DNA of 64,000 nt from Amycolatopsis oliviviridis (GCF_014654365.1 NZ_BNAY01000009.1:186001-250000), one strand, 5' to 3'. Positions 43,859 to 52,512 are shown, counted from the stretch's first letter. The notes: a model not told the origin generated them from the letters alone. A program made the numbers and translations.

Positions 43859-45204
43859 AGACCGTCATCGAGAACGCCGCGATCGCCACCGTCGATCGCG
43901 CGGGCACCGAGCACGCCTCGGGCCACGTCGTCATCGAGAACGACCGCATCACGGCGGTCGGCGCGGGGAAGGCGCCCGGCGGTGACTACGACGAACGCGT
44001 CGACGGCTCCGGCTGCCTGGTCACGCCCGGCCTGATCAACACCCATCACCACCTCTACCAGTGGGCCACGCGCGGCCTCGCCGCCGACCACACGCTCTTC
44101 GAATGGCTCGTCGCGCTGTACCCGATCTGGGGCAGGCTCGACGCGGAGATCACGCACGCGGCGGCCACCGCCGGGCTCGCGCGGCTCGCGACCACCGGGT
44201 GCACGACCGTCGCCGACCACCACTACGTCTTCCCTCGCGATGGCGGGGACCAGGTCGAAGCCCTCGCCGCGGCGAGGATCCGGGTGGGGGTGCGGCTGCA
44301 CGTCGTCCGCGGCTCGATGGACCGCGGCGAGTCGCAGGGCGGGCTGCCGCCGGACAACCTCGTCGAGGAGACCGAGGCCGCGCTGCTCGGCACCGAGGCC
44401 GCGATCGACCGGTTCCACGACGCCTCGGCGGAGGCGCATCTGCAGATCGCGGCCGGTCCGTGCTCGCCGTTCTCGGTGAGCGAGCGGCTGATGACCGGTG
44501 CCGCGGAATTGGCGCGGCGCAAGGGAATCCGTCTCCACACGCACCTCGCCGAGACGATCGACGAGGAGAAGCAGTGCCTCGCCGAAGTCGGTTGCACCCC
44601 GGCCGAGTACGCCGACAAGCTCGGCTGGCTCGCCGAAGACGTTTGGCTCGCGCATTCGATCCACCTCGCCCCGGAGGCGATCCGGCGGCTGGGCGCCACG
44701 GGCACCGGAGCGGCGCACTGCCCGACGTCCAACGGGCGGATCGGCGCCGGGATCGCGCCGGTCCGGCACCTGCTCGACGCCGGGGTCGCGGTCGGGCTCG
44801 GCGTCGACGGCGCCGCCTCCAACGAATCCGGCGGCCTCGGCGAGGAACTGCACCAGTCGCTGCTGCAGGCGCGGCAGCGCGGCGGACCGCGCGCGCTGAC
44901 CACACGCGAGGCGCTGTGGATGGGCACGATGGGCGGCGCGCGCTGCCTCGGCCGCGAAAAGGACCTGGGTTCGATCGAGGCGGGGAAGCTCGCCGACCTC
45001 GCGGTCTGGAACTTGAACGGCCTGAACTACGCCGGGATCACCGACCCGGTCGCCGCCCTGGTGCTCGGCGCGACCCCGCCGGTCGAGCGGCTCTTCGTGG
45101 GCGGCACGACCGTGGTGACCGGCGGGACCCTGCGCGAGGAATCCGAAGACGAGATCGCCCGTGAGCTGGCCGTGGCCAGTGCGCGGCTGAGGGAGACGGT
45201 ATGA
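43855..45204 (+). CDS. 8-oxoguanine deaminase-type amidohydrolase
   Basis: This is a 449-residue metal-dependent amidohydrolase of the TrzN/AtzA/8-oxoguanine deaminase branch. The metal motif is TPGLINTHHHLYQWATRGL. HTHLAET, LAHSIHL and the catalytic Asp region GLGVDGAASNESGG follow in order. The start GTG 43855 overlaps the stop of the 2Fe-2S gene and follows AGGGGAGAG. Encoded inside the xanthine dehydrogenase operon, it would convert 8-oxoguanine to urate, feeding the same pathway. Guanine or another aminopurine is the alternative substrate. Confidence 0.88.
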   Translation: MKTVIENAAIATVDRAGTEHASGHVVIENDRITAVGAGKAPGGDYDERVDGSGCLVTPGLINTHHHLYQWATRGLAADHTLFEWLVALYPIWGRLDAEITHAAATAGLARLATTGCTTVADHHYVFPRDGGDQVEALAAARIRVGVRLHVVRGSMDRGESQGGLPPDNLVEETEAALLGTEAAIDRFHDASAEAHLQIAAGPCSPFSVSERLMTGAAELARRKGIRLHTHLAETIDEEKQCLAEVGCTPAEYADKLGWLAEDVWLAHSIHLAPEAIRRLGATGTGAAHCPTSNGRIGAGIAPVRHLLDAGVAVGLGVDGAASNESGGLGEELHQSLLQARQRGGPRALTTREALWMGTMGGARCLGREKDLGSIEAGKLADLAVWNLNGLNYAGITDPVAALVLGATPPVERLFVGGTTVVTGGTLREESEDEIARELAVASARLRETV

Positions 45205-47483
45205 CCACCACTGAAGTCTCCACACAGACCACTGACAACGGAGTGGGCACGAGCCCGCGGCGGCCGGACGGAACGGTCAAGGTCCGCGGCGAATTCGCCT
45301 ACTCCTCGGACCTGTGGCACGAGGACATGCTGTGGGGCGCGACGTTGCGCAGCCCGCATCCGTACGCGCGGATCACCGGCATCGACATCACCGACGCCCT
45401 TGCCGTGCAAGGGGTCTACGCGGTGCTGACCCACGAAGACGTGCCCGGCGTGAACAAGTACGGCCTGGAGCACGCCGACCAGCCGGTGCTCGCCGTCGAC
45501 GTCGTGCGTTACCAGGGCGAGCCTGTCGCGCTCGTCGCCGCGGATCATCCCGAGACCGCGCGCCGCGCCATGAAGCGGATCAAAGTCTCTTACGACGTCC
45601 TCGAACCGGTGACGGATTCCGAGAGGGCCGCCGCCGGCGAGGGCGCCGAACTGCATCCCGGTGGCAATGTCGTGCGGTACGCCAAGATCCGCCATGGCGA
45701 CCAGTCGGTGAAGGCCGACGTCGTGGTGTCCGGCGTCTACGAGGTCGGCATGCAGGACCAGGCCTTCCTCGGGCCCGAGTCCGGTATGGCGATCCCGGAC
45801 ACCGAAGGCGGTGTCGACCTTTACGTGGCCACGCAATGGCTTCACGTCGACCAGCAGCAGATCGTCGCCGCGCTGGGCCTGCCCAAGGACAAGGTGCGGC
45901 TGACGCTCGGCGGGGTCGGCGGCGCGTTCGGGGGCCGTGAGGACCTCTCGATCCAGGTCCACGCGTGCCTGCTGGCGCTGCACACCGGCAAGCCGGTCAA
46001 GATGGTCTACAACCGCGAGGAATCCTTCTACGGCCACGTGCACCGCCACCCGGCGAAGATGTACTACGAGCACGGCGCGGACAAGGACGGCCGGCTCGTT
46101 TATGTCAAGGCGAAGTTGTACCTGGACGGCGGCGCGTACGCCTCGTCCACCGGCGCGGTGGTCGCGAACGCTGCCACGCTCGGTGTCGGTCCATACAATG
46201 TGGACAGTGCTTCGGTCGACTGCTGGGGCGTGTACACCAACAATCCGCCCTGCGGTGCGATGCGCGGTTTCGGTGCGGTGCAGGCGGGCTTCGCCTACGA
46301 GTCCCAAATGGACAAACTCGCCGAAGCGTGCGGCATCGATCCGGTCGACATCCGGATCCTGAACGCCATGGAGGAAGGCAGTCTCATGCCGACCGGCCAG
46401 GTGGTCGACTCGGCCGCCCCGGTGGCGGAACTGCTGGAACGCCTGCGCGCCAAGCCGTTGCCGGTCGCGCACGAGGAGCTGGACCTGCGCCGCATGCCCG
46501 GTGGCGTCTCCAACACCACGCACGGCGAAGGCGTCGTCCGCGGGGTCGGCTACGCGGTCGGGATCAAGAACATCTGCTTCTCCGAGGGCTTCGACGACTA
46601 CTCGACGGCCCGCGTGCGGCTGCAACTCGTCGGCGGCGAACCCGCGGCGACCGTGCACACCGCCGCCTGCGAGGTCGGCCAGGGCCTGGTGACGATCATG
46701 CAGCAGATCGTCCGGACCGAACTCGGCATCGAGCAGGTGACGATCCTGCCGATGGACACCAACATCGGCAACGGCGGTTCGACGTCGGCCTCCCGGCAGA
46801 GCTATGTCACCGGTGGCGCAGTCCAGGCCGCCTGTGTCGCGGTCCGCTCCGGGCTGCACAAGCATCTGGCGGGCAAGCTCGCCGCGGACGGCAAGCTGAA
46901 GGTCGTCGCGAACAAGGTCGTCTCGGCCGACGGCAGCGTGCTGGCGGACCTCTCCGACGTCCTCGGCGACGAGATCTTCGACGAGACCGTGGAATGGCGT
47001 CACCGCCCGACAGCGCCGATCGATCCCGAGACCGGGCAAGGGAACGCGCACGTCCAGTACGGTTTCGCGGCGCACCGCGCGGTCGTGGACGTGGACACCG
47101 AACTCGGGCTGATCAAGGTCGTCGCGCTCGACTGCGCGCAGGACGTCGGCAAGGCGCTCAACCCGCAGGCCGTGCTCGGCCAGATCCAGGGCGGTTCCGC
47201 GCAGGGCCTCGGGCTCGCGGTGATGGAGGAGATCCAGACCGTGGACGGGAAGATCCGCAACCCGTCGTTCACCGACTACCTGATCCCGACCGTGCTGGAC
47301 ATGCCGCCGATGGACATCGACGTCCTGGAGCGGCCCGACCCCAACGCGCCGTACGGTCTGCGTGGGGTCGGCGAGCCGCCGACGATCTCCTCCACCCCGG
47401 CGATCGTCGCGGCCATCCGCGCCGCCACCGGGCTGGCGCTGCCCCGGGTCCCGGTGCGTCCCGAACACCTCACCGGCACCTGA
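45201..47483 (+). CDS. Xanthine dehydrogenase molybdopterin-binding subunit
   Basis: This is a 760-residue catalytic subunit. The N-terminal a/b hammerhead domain has RPDGTVKVRGEFAYSSDL and SPHPYARI. It is followed by molybdenum-cofactor motifs LTLGGVGGAFGGRED, NNPPCGAMRGFGAVQAGF, EVGQGLVTIMQQI and YGLRGVGEPPTISSTPAI, which carries the active-site glutamate. It hydroxylates hypoxanthine and xanthine to urate. ATG 45201 overlaps the previous stop. No XdhC-type cofactor-insertion chaperone is encoded nearby. Confidence 0.95.
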   Translation: MTTTEVSTQTTDNGVGTSPRRPDGTVKVRGEFAYSSDLWHEDMLWGATLRSPHPYARITGIDITDALAVQGVYAVLTHEDVPGVNKYGLEHADQPVLAVDVVRYQGEPVALVAADHPETARRAMKRIKVSYDVLEPVTDSERAAAGEGAELHPGGNVVRYAKIRHGDQSVKADVVVSGVYEVGMQDQAFLGPESGMAIPDTEGGVDLYVATQWLHVDQQQIVAALGLPKDKVRLTLGGVGGAFGGREDLSIQVHACLLALHTGKPVKMVYNREESFYGHVHRHPAKMYYEHGADKDGRLVYVKAKLYLDGGAYASSTGAVVANAATLGVGPYNVDSASVDCWGVYTNNPPCGAMRGFGAVQAGFAYESQMDKLAEACGIDPVDIRILNAMEEGSLMPTGQVVDSAAPVAELLERLRAKPLPVAHEELDLRRMPGGVSNTTHGEGVVRGVGYAVGIKNICFSEGFDDYSTARVRLQLVGGEPAATVHTAACEVGQGLVTIMQQIVRTELGIEQVTILPMDTNIGNGGSTSASRQSYVTGGAVQAACVAVRSGLHKHLAGKLAADGKLKVVANKVVSADGSVLADLSDVLGDEIFDETVEWRHRPTAPIDPETGQGNAHVQYGFAAHRAVVDVDTELGLIKVVALDCAQDVGKALNPQAVLGQIQGGSAQGLGLAVMEEIQTVDGKIRNPSFTDYLIPTVLDMPPMDIDVLERPDPNAPYGLRGVGEPPTISSTPAIVAAIRAATGLALPRVPVRPEHLTGT

Positions 47484-47515
47484 TATCCGTACTTTTTCGA
47501 GCTAGGAGCACATCC

Positions 47516-48010
47516 GTGGGTACCCGTCTGTCCATTTCGGAGTCCGACGAGCAGAAATGGCTGGCCGAAGCCGTCCAGCTGGCCACCACGAACGTCGAAC
47601 GCGGCGGCGGCCCGTTCGGCGCGATGATCGTCCGCGACGGTTCGGTGCTGGCCACCGGCACCAACCAGGTGACGCCGACGCTGGACCCGACGGCGCACGC
47701 CGAGGTCGTCGCGATCCGCGCGGCCTGCCAGGCGATCGGCGACTACAAACTCGACGGTTGCGTCCTCGTCACCTCCTGTGAACCTTGCCCGCTCTGCCTT
47801 TCCGCCGCGCTCTGGGCGCGTGTCGGCAAGGTCGTCTACGCCGCGGACCGCCACGACGCGGCCGAGGCGGGGTTCGACGACCGCGAGTTCTACGAGCTCT
47901 TTTCCCGCCCGCGTGAGACCTGGTCGCTACCCGTCGGCCAACTGTCCCTTCCGGACTCTTTCGCGCCTTTCCAGGCCTGGCTGTCGAAACCCGACAAGAA
48001 GGCTTACTGA
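47516..48010 (+). CDS. Guanine deaminase (nucleoside deaminase fold)
   Basis: This is a 164-residue cytidine-deaminase-fold enzyme with zinc ligands H61, C91 and C94 and catalytic E63 (PTAHAEVVAIRAAC and SCEPCPLC). The size and the C-terminal ETWSLPVGQLSLPDSF region fit the GuaD family, which deaminates guanine to xanthine. GTG 47516 follows TAGGAGCACATCC. The setting directly behind xanthine dehydrogenase supports guanine over tRNA adenosine as substrate. Confidence 0.9.
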   Translation: MGTRLSISESDEQKWLAEAVQLATTNVERGGGPFGAMIVRDGSVLATGTNQVTPTLDPTAHAEVVAIRAACQAIGDYKLDGCVLVTSCEPCPLCLSAALWARVGKVVYAADRHDAAEAGFDDREFYELFSRPRETWSLPVGQLSLPDSFAPFQAWLSKPDKKAY

Positions 48011-48023
48011 GATTCTTCCCGCC

Positions 48024-48037
48024 CCACAACGTTGTGG
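48024..48037. promoter_or_regulatory. Perfect 14-bp palindrome before the purine permease
   Basis: CCACAACGTTGTGG lies in the 34-nt gap between guanine deaminase and the permease, ending 7 nt before the permease ATG. It is too short for a terminator and too near the start to be ignored. It may be an operator or a small attenuating stem over the ribosome site (GTGGAGTAGG). Confidence 0.5.
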
Positions 48038-48044
48038 AGTAGGC

Positions 48045-49487
48045 ATGACCCAATTAGGTACTGAGCGTCCCCACCTGCCCTCGTCCGAGCCGAGGCGGCT
48101 GTCCGGGCTCGACCGCTGGTTCAAGATCTCCCACCGCGGCAGCACGATCGGCCGCGAGGTGCGCGGCGGGATCACCACGTTCGTCGCGATGTGTTACATC
48201 GTGTTGCTCAACCCGCTCATCCTCGGCGCGTCGGCGGACATCACCGGCGCCCGGCTGAGCACCGAGGCGATCACGACGGCGACCGCGCTGGCGGCGGGCG
48301 TCACCACGATCCTGATGGGCCTCGTCGGGAACGCGCCGCTGGCGCTCGCGGCCGGTCTCGGCGTGAACGGTGTCGTCGCCTTCCAGATGGCACCGACCAT
48401 GACGTGGGCGCAGGCCTTCGGGCTCGTCGTCCTCGAAGGCGTCTGCATCGTGTTCATGGCCGTTTCCGGTGTCCGGGAACGGATCATCAACGCGATCCCG
48501 ATGCCGCTCAAGGTCGCGATCACCGTCGGCATCGGGCTCTACATCGCGCTGGTCGGGCTCGTCAGCGCCGGATTCGTCACGCGGACACCGGACTCCGCCC
48601 AGTCCACGGTGCCGGTGCGGATGGGGATCGGCGGTCACCTGGAAGGCTGGCCGATCGCGATCTTCTGCCTCGGCCTGCTGCTGATGATCGTGCTCGTGAG
48701 CCGCGGCGTGCCGGGCGCGGTGCTGATCAGCATCGCCGTCGCGACCGGGCTCGCGGTGCTGGTCAACAGCGTGTTCCACGTCGAAGGCTGGGGGCTCGTC
48801 GAACCCAAGGTGCCCGATCAGGTCGTCGCGCATCCCGACTTCAGCCTGCTGGGCGACATCGATCTCTTCGGCGGCTTCGGGTCGGCGGGCGCGGTGACGG
48901 CGGCGGTCTTCCTGTTCACGCTGGTGCTGTCCGGGTTCTTCGACGCGATGGGCACGATCACCAGCGTCTCCGAGGAGGCGGGACTCACCAAGGACGGCAA
49001 GGTCGAGGGGATGGGCCGCATCCTGCTGGTCGACGGCGCCGGCGCGCTCGCGGGCGGCGTGACCGGTTCGGCCCCGAACACCGTGTTCCTCGAATCGGCG
49101 GCCGGCGTCGGCGAAGGCGCGCGGACCGGGCTGGCGAGCATCGTCACCGGCGGGCTGTTCACCGCGACACTGTTCCTGACGCCGATCGCGGCCGTCGTCC
49201 CGGCGCAGGCCGCGGCGCCCGCGCTGGTCGTCATCGGCGGGATGATGATGGCCCAGTGCGCGCGGATCCCTTGGCGGGACATGGATTTCGCCATCCCGGT
49301 GTTCCTGACCATCGCGTTGATCCCGTTCACCTACTCGATCACGAACGGGATCGGCGCCGGGCTGGTCGCCTACGTACTGATCAAGATCTGCAAGGGCAAA
49401 CTCCGCGAGATCGGCTGGATCCTCGGGATCCTGGCCGCGGTGTTCGCGGTGTACTTCGGGATCGAAGGGATCATGTCGTGGTTCTGA
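48045..49487 (+). CDS. NCS2-family purine permease (AzgA type)
   Basis: This is a 480-residue membrane protein with about 13 helices. RWFKISHRGSTIGREVRGGI is followed by TTFVAMCYIVLLNPLIL at the start, GNAPLALAAGLGVNGVVAF in helix 3, FFDAMGTITSVSEEAGL in helix 8 and GVTGSAPNTVFLESAAGVGE in the substrate region. These are the AzgA marks for guanine/hypoxanthine:proton symport. ATG 48045 has GTGGAGTAGG upstream. It supplies substrate for the deaminase and dehydrogenase encoded before it. Confidence 0.94.
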   Translation: MTQLGTERPHLPSSEPRRLSGLDRWFKISHRGSTIGREVRGGITTFVAMCYIVLLNPLILGASADITGARLSTEAITTATALAAGVTTILMGLVGNAPLALAAGLGVNGVVAFQMAPTMTWAQAFGLVVLEGVCIVFMAVSGVRERIINAIPMPLKVAITVGIGLYIALVGLVSAGFVTRTPDSAQSTVPVRMGIGGHLEGWPIAIFCLGLLLMIVLVSRGVPGAVLISIAVATGLAVLVNSVFHVEGWGLVEPKVPDQVVAHPDFSLLGDIDLFGGFGSAGAVTAAVFLFTLVLSGFFDAMGTITSVSEEAGLTKDGKVEGMGRILLVDGAGALAGGVTGSAPNTVFLESAAGVGEGARTGLASIVTGGLFTATLFLTPIAAVVPAQAAAPALVVIGGMMMAQCARIPWRDMDFAIPVFLTIALIPFTYSITNGIGAGLVAYVLIKICKGKLREIGWILGILAAVFAVYFGIEGIMSWF

Positions 49488-49849
49488 TGTTCCTCAACGG
49501 CGGCGGGATGCGCGGCGGTCCGCTGCACGAACAGCTGCAGGGCGCGCCACTGTGCTGCGTGGCCCGTTCGGCGCCGAAGTACCACTATTTCTCCGTGGGC
49601 GACCGGTTCCCGGCGATGTACGAGGGCGGTTCCGGATCCGTCGTGGGCGAGGTCTACGACCTGCCGCTGGCGGTGTTGCGGGATCACCTCGTCCCCGCGG
49701 AACCGCCGGAACTGGAGCTGGGTGTCGTCGAACTGGAGGACGGCGCGGCCTGCCTCGCCACCGTCCTGCGTTCGTCCTTTGTGGACTCGCCTGCTCTGAC
49801 CGACATCACCTCCGTGGGTGACTGGCGGGCCTACCTGGCCTCCCGCTAG
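49487..49849 (+). CDS. Small protein like the C-terminal domain of allophanate hydrolase (AtzF)
   Basis: This protein has 120 residues from ATG 49487, which shares an A with the permease stop (TGATG), so it is translationally coupled; GTG 49478 is an alternative. The sequence FLNGGGMRGGPLHEQLQGAP, followed by RSAPKYHYFSVGDRFPAMYE and GEVYDLPLAVLRDHLVPAEP, matches the gamma-glutamylcyclotransferase-like fold that forms the AtzF C-terminal domain. That domain decarboxylates an intermediate in allophanate breakdown. Here it stands alone, without the amidase part. A link to urea or ureide use is inferred from its neighbours. Confidence 0.75.
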   Translation: MFLNGGGMRGGPLHEQLQGAPLCCVARSAPKYHYFSVGDRFPAMYEGGSGSVVGEVYDLPLAVLRDHLVPAEPPELELGVVELEDGAACLATVLRSSFVDSPALTDITSVGDWRAYLASR

Positions 49850-49853
49850 CCGT

Positions 49854-49904
49854 CCGTGAAGGCCTCCTTGAGGGACCCAGGGTCCCTCAAGGAGGCCTTC
49901 ACGG
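49854..49904. terminator. Perfect 25-bp-arm hairpin, terminator and family member 2
   Basis: Arm 49854-49878 and arm 49880-49904 are exact complements around A49879. It starts CCGTGAAGGCCTCCTTGAGG. It lies between two convergent genes, 4 nt after one stop and 5 nt from the other, so it can terminate both. Compared with the copy at 3086-3136, base changes occur in pairs that keep the stem. Confidence 0.85.
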
Positions 49905-49908
49905 AACG

Positions 49909-50598
49909 TCAGACCACGAAGACGACGTCGCTCGCCGCCGCGTGGAACATCTCGGGCGCGCCCGCGTAGAAGGCCCGCCAGACGCCGGGTTTGCGGTGCT
50001 CGGCCGAGGCCGAGAAGGCCCAGGTGGTGCCGTTCCAGGTGGCGTCGACCGTCGCCGCCGTGGTCCAGCGGTAGGTGCTGAACGAGAAGTACTGGAGTTC
50101 GACCGGGATCGGGTTCGCGGTGTACAGGCCGGGGAAGTCGATCGTGCCGGAGCCGGTCACGGCCTTGGCCGCGTTCCGGCCCGCCGCGAACGACGTGATC
50201 TTCGCCGGGTGGAGGACGACGATCTTCGGGGTGTCGGCGCGCGAGTCCGCGATCGCCGGGTCGGCGGAGAAGAAGTCGGCGTGGTAGTTGCCGGTGCGGA
50301 TCGGGGAGAGCGTCGCGGTGTAGACGCCGGCGGCGTCGGTGACCGGCTTCGCCTGGGCCTCGCCGCAGAAGCCGTTGAAGCAGAAGGAGATGCCCACCTC
50401 GGCCCCCGCGATCGGGGTGGCGTCGGCCTTCGTGAGCTTCCCGGAGATCGTGACGGTCTTGCCCGCGTCGATCTTGGTGCTGCTGGTGGACGTGGTGAGG
50501 GTGGACGGCTGGACCTCGGCGGCGGTCGCGGGCACCGCGCCCGCGGTGAGCAGAGCGGCGGCGGCGATGGTGCCGATCACGAGCTTCCTGATGATCAT
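49909..50598 (-). CDS. Secreted protein with Ig-like beta domain, unknown function
   Basis: This is a 229-residue protein from ATG 50598 (TTTGGGGAGCAC upstream). It has a clear Sec signal (MIIRKLVIGTIAAAALLTAG, then AVPATAA) with cleavage near residue 27. The mature part is beta-rich. Residues about 30-115 resemble a bacterial Ig/CARDB-type fold (KIDAGKTVTISGKLTKADA and DAAGVYTATLSPIRTGNYHA). The rest is aromatic-rich strands ending SDVVFVV. Two cysteines (CFNGFC) may pair. No catalytic motif is seen; a binding or structural role is likely. Confidence 0.8.
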   Translation of the reverse strand: MIIRKLVIGTIAAAALLTAGAVPATAAEVQPSTLTTSTSSTKIDAGKTVTISGKLTKADATPIAGAEVGISFCFNGFCGEAQAKPVTDAAGVYTATLSPIRTGNYHADFFSADPAIADSRADTPKIVVLHPAKITSFAAGRNAAKAVTGSGTIDFPGLYTANPIPVELQYFSFSTYRWTTAATVDATWNGTTWAFSASAEHRKPGVWRAFYAGAPEMFHAAASDVVFVV

Positions 50599-50700
50599 GT
50601 GCTCCCCAAAGGCATTCCGGAGTTGACGACCGCTAGGTCGGCCGGAAGTCGTTGCCCGTTGCGGGGAAATCCCGGTGTTCAGCAACCGGCCGTCGGTGCT

Positions 50701-51276
50701 TCACGCGTCGGGGAGCAGCGTGCGCGCCAAGGCGACCGTCGACGCCCCCGCGACTTCGAGCGCTTCGGTGTCCCGTAGTGATCTGCTCAGCACGAACGCC
50801 CCTTCGAGACTGTTCACCAGAGCGATCGTGAGCCGCCGGGCGTCGGCGGGTCCGAGGCCGTACTTGCCCAGCTTCTCGGTGCCGGTCTCGATCCACGCCG
50901 TGAACACGTCGGCCGTCGCGATCCGCAGCTTCTCGTTGGTGCTGGCGACCTCCAGCGCGACCGTCGCGATGGGGCACGCGTCGGCGTACTCGGTCGCCAC
51001 GAGCGTGTCCGCGGCACCGGCGAAGGCCGCTTCGATCCCGTGGATCAGGTCCGGCTCGTCGGCGAAGAAGATCTCGAACAGCGCGAGGTACATCATCCCC
51101 GAGGTGCGGATGACCTCCTCGCCGAGTTGCTCCTTGCCGCCAGGGAAGAAGTGGTAGAGCGAGCCGAAGGGCGCGTTCGCGGCCTCGACGATCTGCTTCA
51201 CCCCGGTGCCGGTGTACCCGTTCCGCCGGAGCAGTTCGGCGCCGGCGTTCACGATGCGGTCCCGCGTTCCAGTCAC
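50701..51276 (-). CDS. TetR-family regulator (LmrA/YxaF-like C-terminus)
   Basis: This is a 191-residue protein from GTG 51276 with a GGGGG ribosome site. The helix-turn-helix is RIVNAGAELLRRNGYTGTGV, with recognition helix APFGSLYHFFPGGKEQLGEE. The C-terminal domain, with YADACPIATVALEVASTNEK, resembles TetR_C_11/LmrA-type regulators of drug-export genes. It is divergent from the SGNH hydrolase, with a perfect palindrome between them. Confidence 0.9.
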   Translation of the reverse strand: MTGTRDRIVNAGAELLRRNGYTGTGVKQIVEAANAPFGSLYHFFPGGKEQLGEEVIRTSGMMYLALFEIFFADEPDLIHGIEAAFAGAADTLVATEYADACPIATVALEVASTNEKLRIATADVFTAWIETGTEKLGKYGLGPADARRLTIALVNSLEGAFVLSRSLRDTEALEVAGASTVALARTLLPDA

Positions 51277-51283
51277 GCCCCCA

Positions 51284-51301
51284 TGATAGAGCGTTCTATC
51301 A
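51284..51301. promoter_or_regulatory. TetR operator palindrome
   Basis: TGATAGA-GCGT-TCTATCA is a perfect inverted repeat just upstream of the TetR GTG, in the 123-nt gap to the divergent SGNH hydrolase. The core TAGA-N4-TCTA is typical of TetR-family operators. Its closeness to the TetR start argues mainly for autoregulation. Confidence 0.65.
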
Positions 51302-51399
51302 AACTCCCTGAAACGTGAAAGATGCTCACTTCTATTGTGGACGGAGGTGGGAACTTGTCAGGATCGACCGATAGTCCAACGACGGATCACGAGGTCGCC

Positions 51400-52398
51400 A
51401 TGCGCCGTACCACCCGACTTGTCCTCGCCATGCTGCTGGCGATCTTCTCCCTAGCGAGTTTGGGGACACCGGCGAGTGCCGCCGAGACCCCGTCGTTCCG
51501 CAAATACGTCGCGCTCGGTGACTCCTACACCGCGGGTCCGCTGATCCCGTGGCAGCAGGCGAGCTGGTGCTTCCGGTCGAACAACAACTACCCGGCCTGG
51601 CTGGCCACCAAGCTCGGGCTCTACTCCAAGTCGGGCGCCTTCACCGATGTCAGCTGCTCGTCGGCGGACACCACGAACATGCTCAACCCGCAGACGGTCC
51701 CTTCGCCGAGCCTCGCGCTCGGCTCGGCGGCGCCGCAGTTCGACGCGCTGACCCTCGACACCGACCTGGTGACCATCGGCATCGGCGGCAACGACTACGG
51801 CGTCTTCGGCAGCCTGATCGGCACCTGCCCCGGCCTGCGCGACGACGATCCGACCGGTTCGCCGTGCAAGGACCACTTCACGCTCAACGGCACGGACACC
51901 CTGCTCGCCGCGCTCAAGAACACCGAGCGGAACCTCGAACGCGTGGTCAAGGGTGTCCGGGAGCGTTCGCCCGCGGCCACCATCGTGCTGGTCGGGTACC
52001 CGCGGATCGTGCCGTCGAAGGGCTACTGCCCCAGCGTCGTCCCGTTCGCCGACGGCGACTACGCCTGGGCCGACGAGGTCGAGCGCGCGCTCAACAAGGC
52101 CGTCTCGACCGCGGCCCGGAAGCAGGGCGCCCGCTACGTCGACACCTATGGGCCGAGCCGCGGCCACGACGCCTGCTCGGGTGACGCGGCCTGGGTGAGC
52201 GGCAAGGACACCAACCTGTTCCGGGCGGTGGCCTACCACCCGTACGCCGCCGGGATGAAGGCCGAAGCCGACCTGATCTTCAAGGCGCTGGGCGGGACCG
52301 CCGCGGCGTCGGAGAAGGCGCCGGACGCGCGGAACGCGAGCACCACGGCCGAACTCCAGCGCAAGGCCACCGCGGCCGGGCTTGTGCCCCGGTCCTAG
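51400..52398 (+). CDS. Secreted SGNH/GDSL esterase or lipase
   Basis: This is a 332-residue protein from ATG 51400 (GAGGTC upstream; the frame starts earlier, at 51322). The signal peptide (RRTTRLVLAMLLAIFSLASL, then GTPASAAE) is cleaved near residue 28. The mature enzyme has block I ALGDSYTAG (nucleophile Ser), IGIGGNDYG (oxyanion Asn) and AVAYHPYAAGM (catalytic His). Cysteines in CFRSNN, VSCSSAD, CPGL and CKDHF suggest disulfides, as in the Streptomyces secreted lipase group. The substrate is unknown. Confidence 0.92.
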   Translation: MRRTTRLVLAMLLAIFSLASLGTPASAAETPSFRKYVALGDSYTAGPLIPWQQASWCFRSNNNYPAWLATKLGLYSKSGAFTDVSCSSADTTNMLNPQTVPSPSLALGSAAPQFDALTLDTDLVTIGIGGNDYGVFGSLIGTCPGLRDDDPTGSPCKDHFTLNGTDTLLAALKNTERNLERVVKGVRERSPAATIVLVGYPRIVPSKGYCPSVVPFADGDYAWADEVERALNKAVSTAARKQGARYVDTYGPSRGHDACSGDAAWVSGKDTNLFRAVAYHPYAAGMKAEADLIFKALGGTAAASEKAPDARNASTTAELQRKATAAGLVPRS

Positions 52399-52512
52399 CC
52401 CCCTCTCAATCCTTGGTTCACCTCCCGGCGCTACCTGCGGTCGATGTTCGCCGGGTGCGCCCGGCCCTAGCGTCGGGAGCCGTTGGGAATCAAGGAAAGA
52501 AGGGGGCAGCAG

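Noticed and set aside
45027-47468. 813-codon minus-strand open frame opposite the xanthine dehydrogenase Mo subunit
   Set aside because: It is an antisense artefact of GC skew; the plus strand carries all molybdenum hydroxylase motifs.
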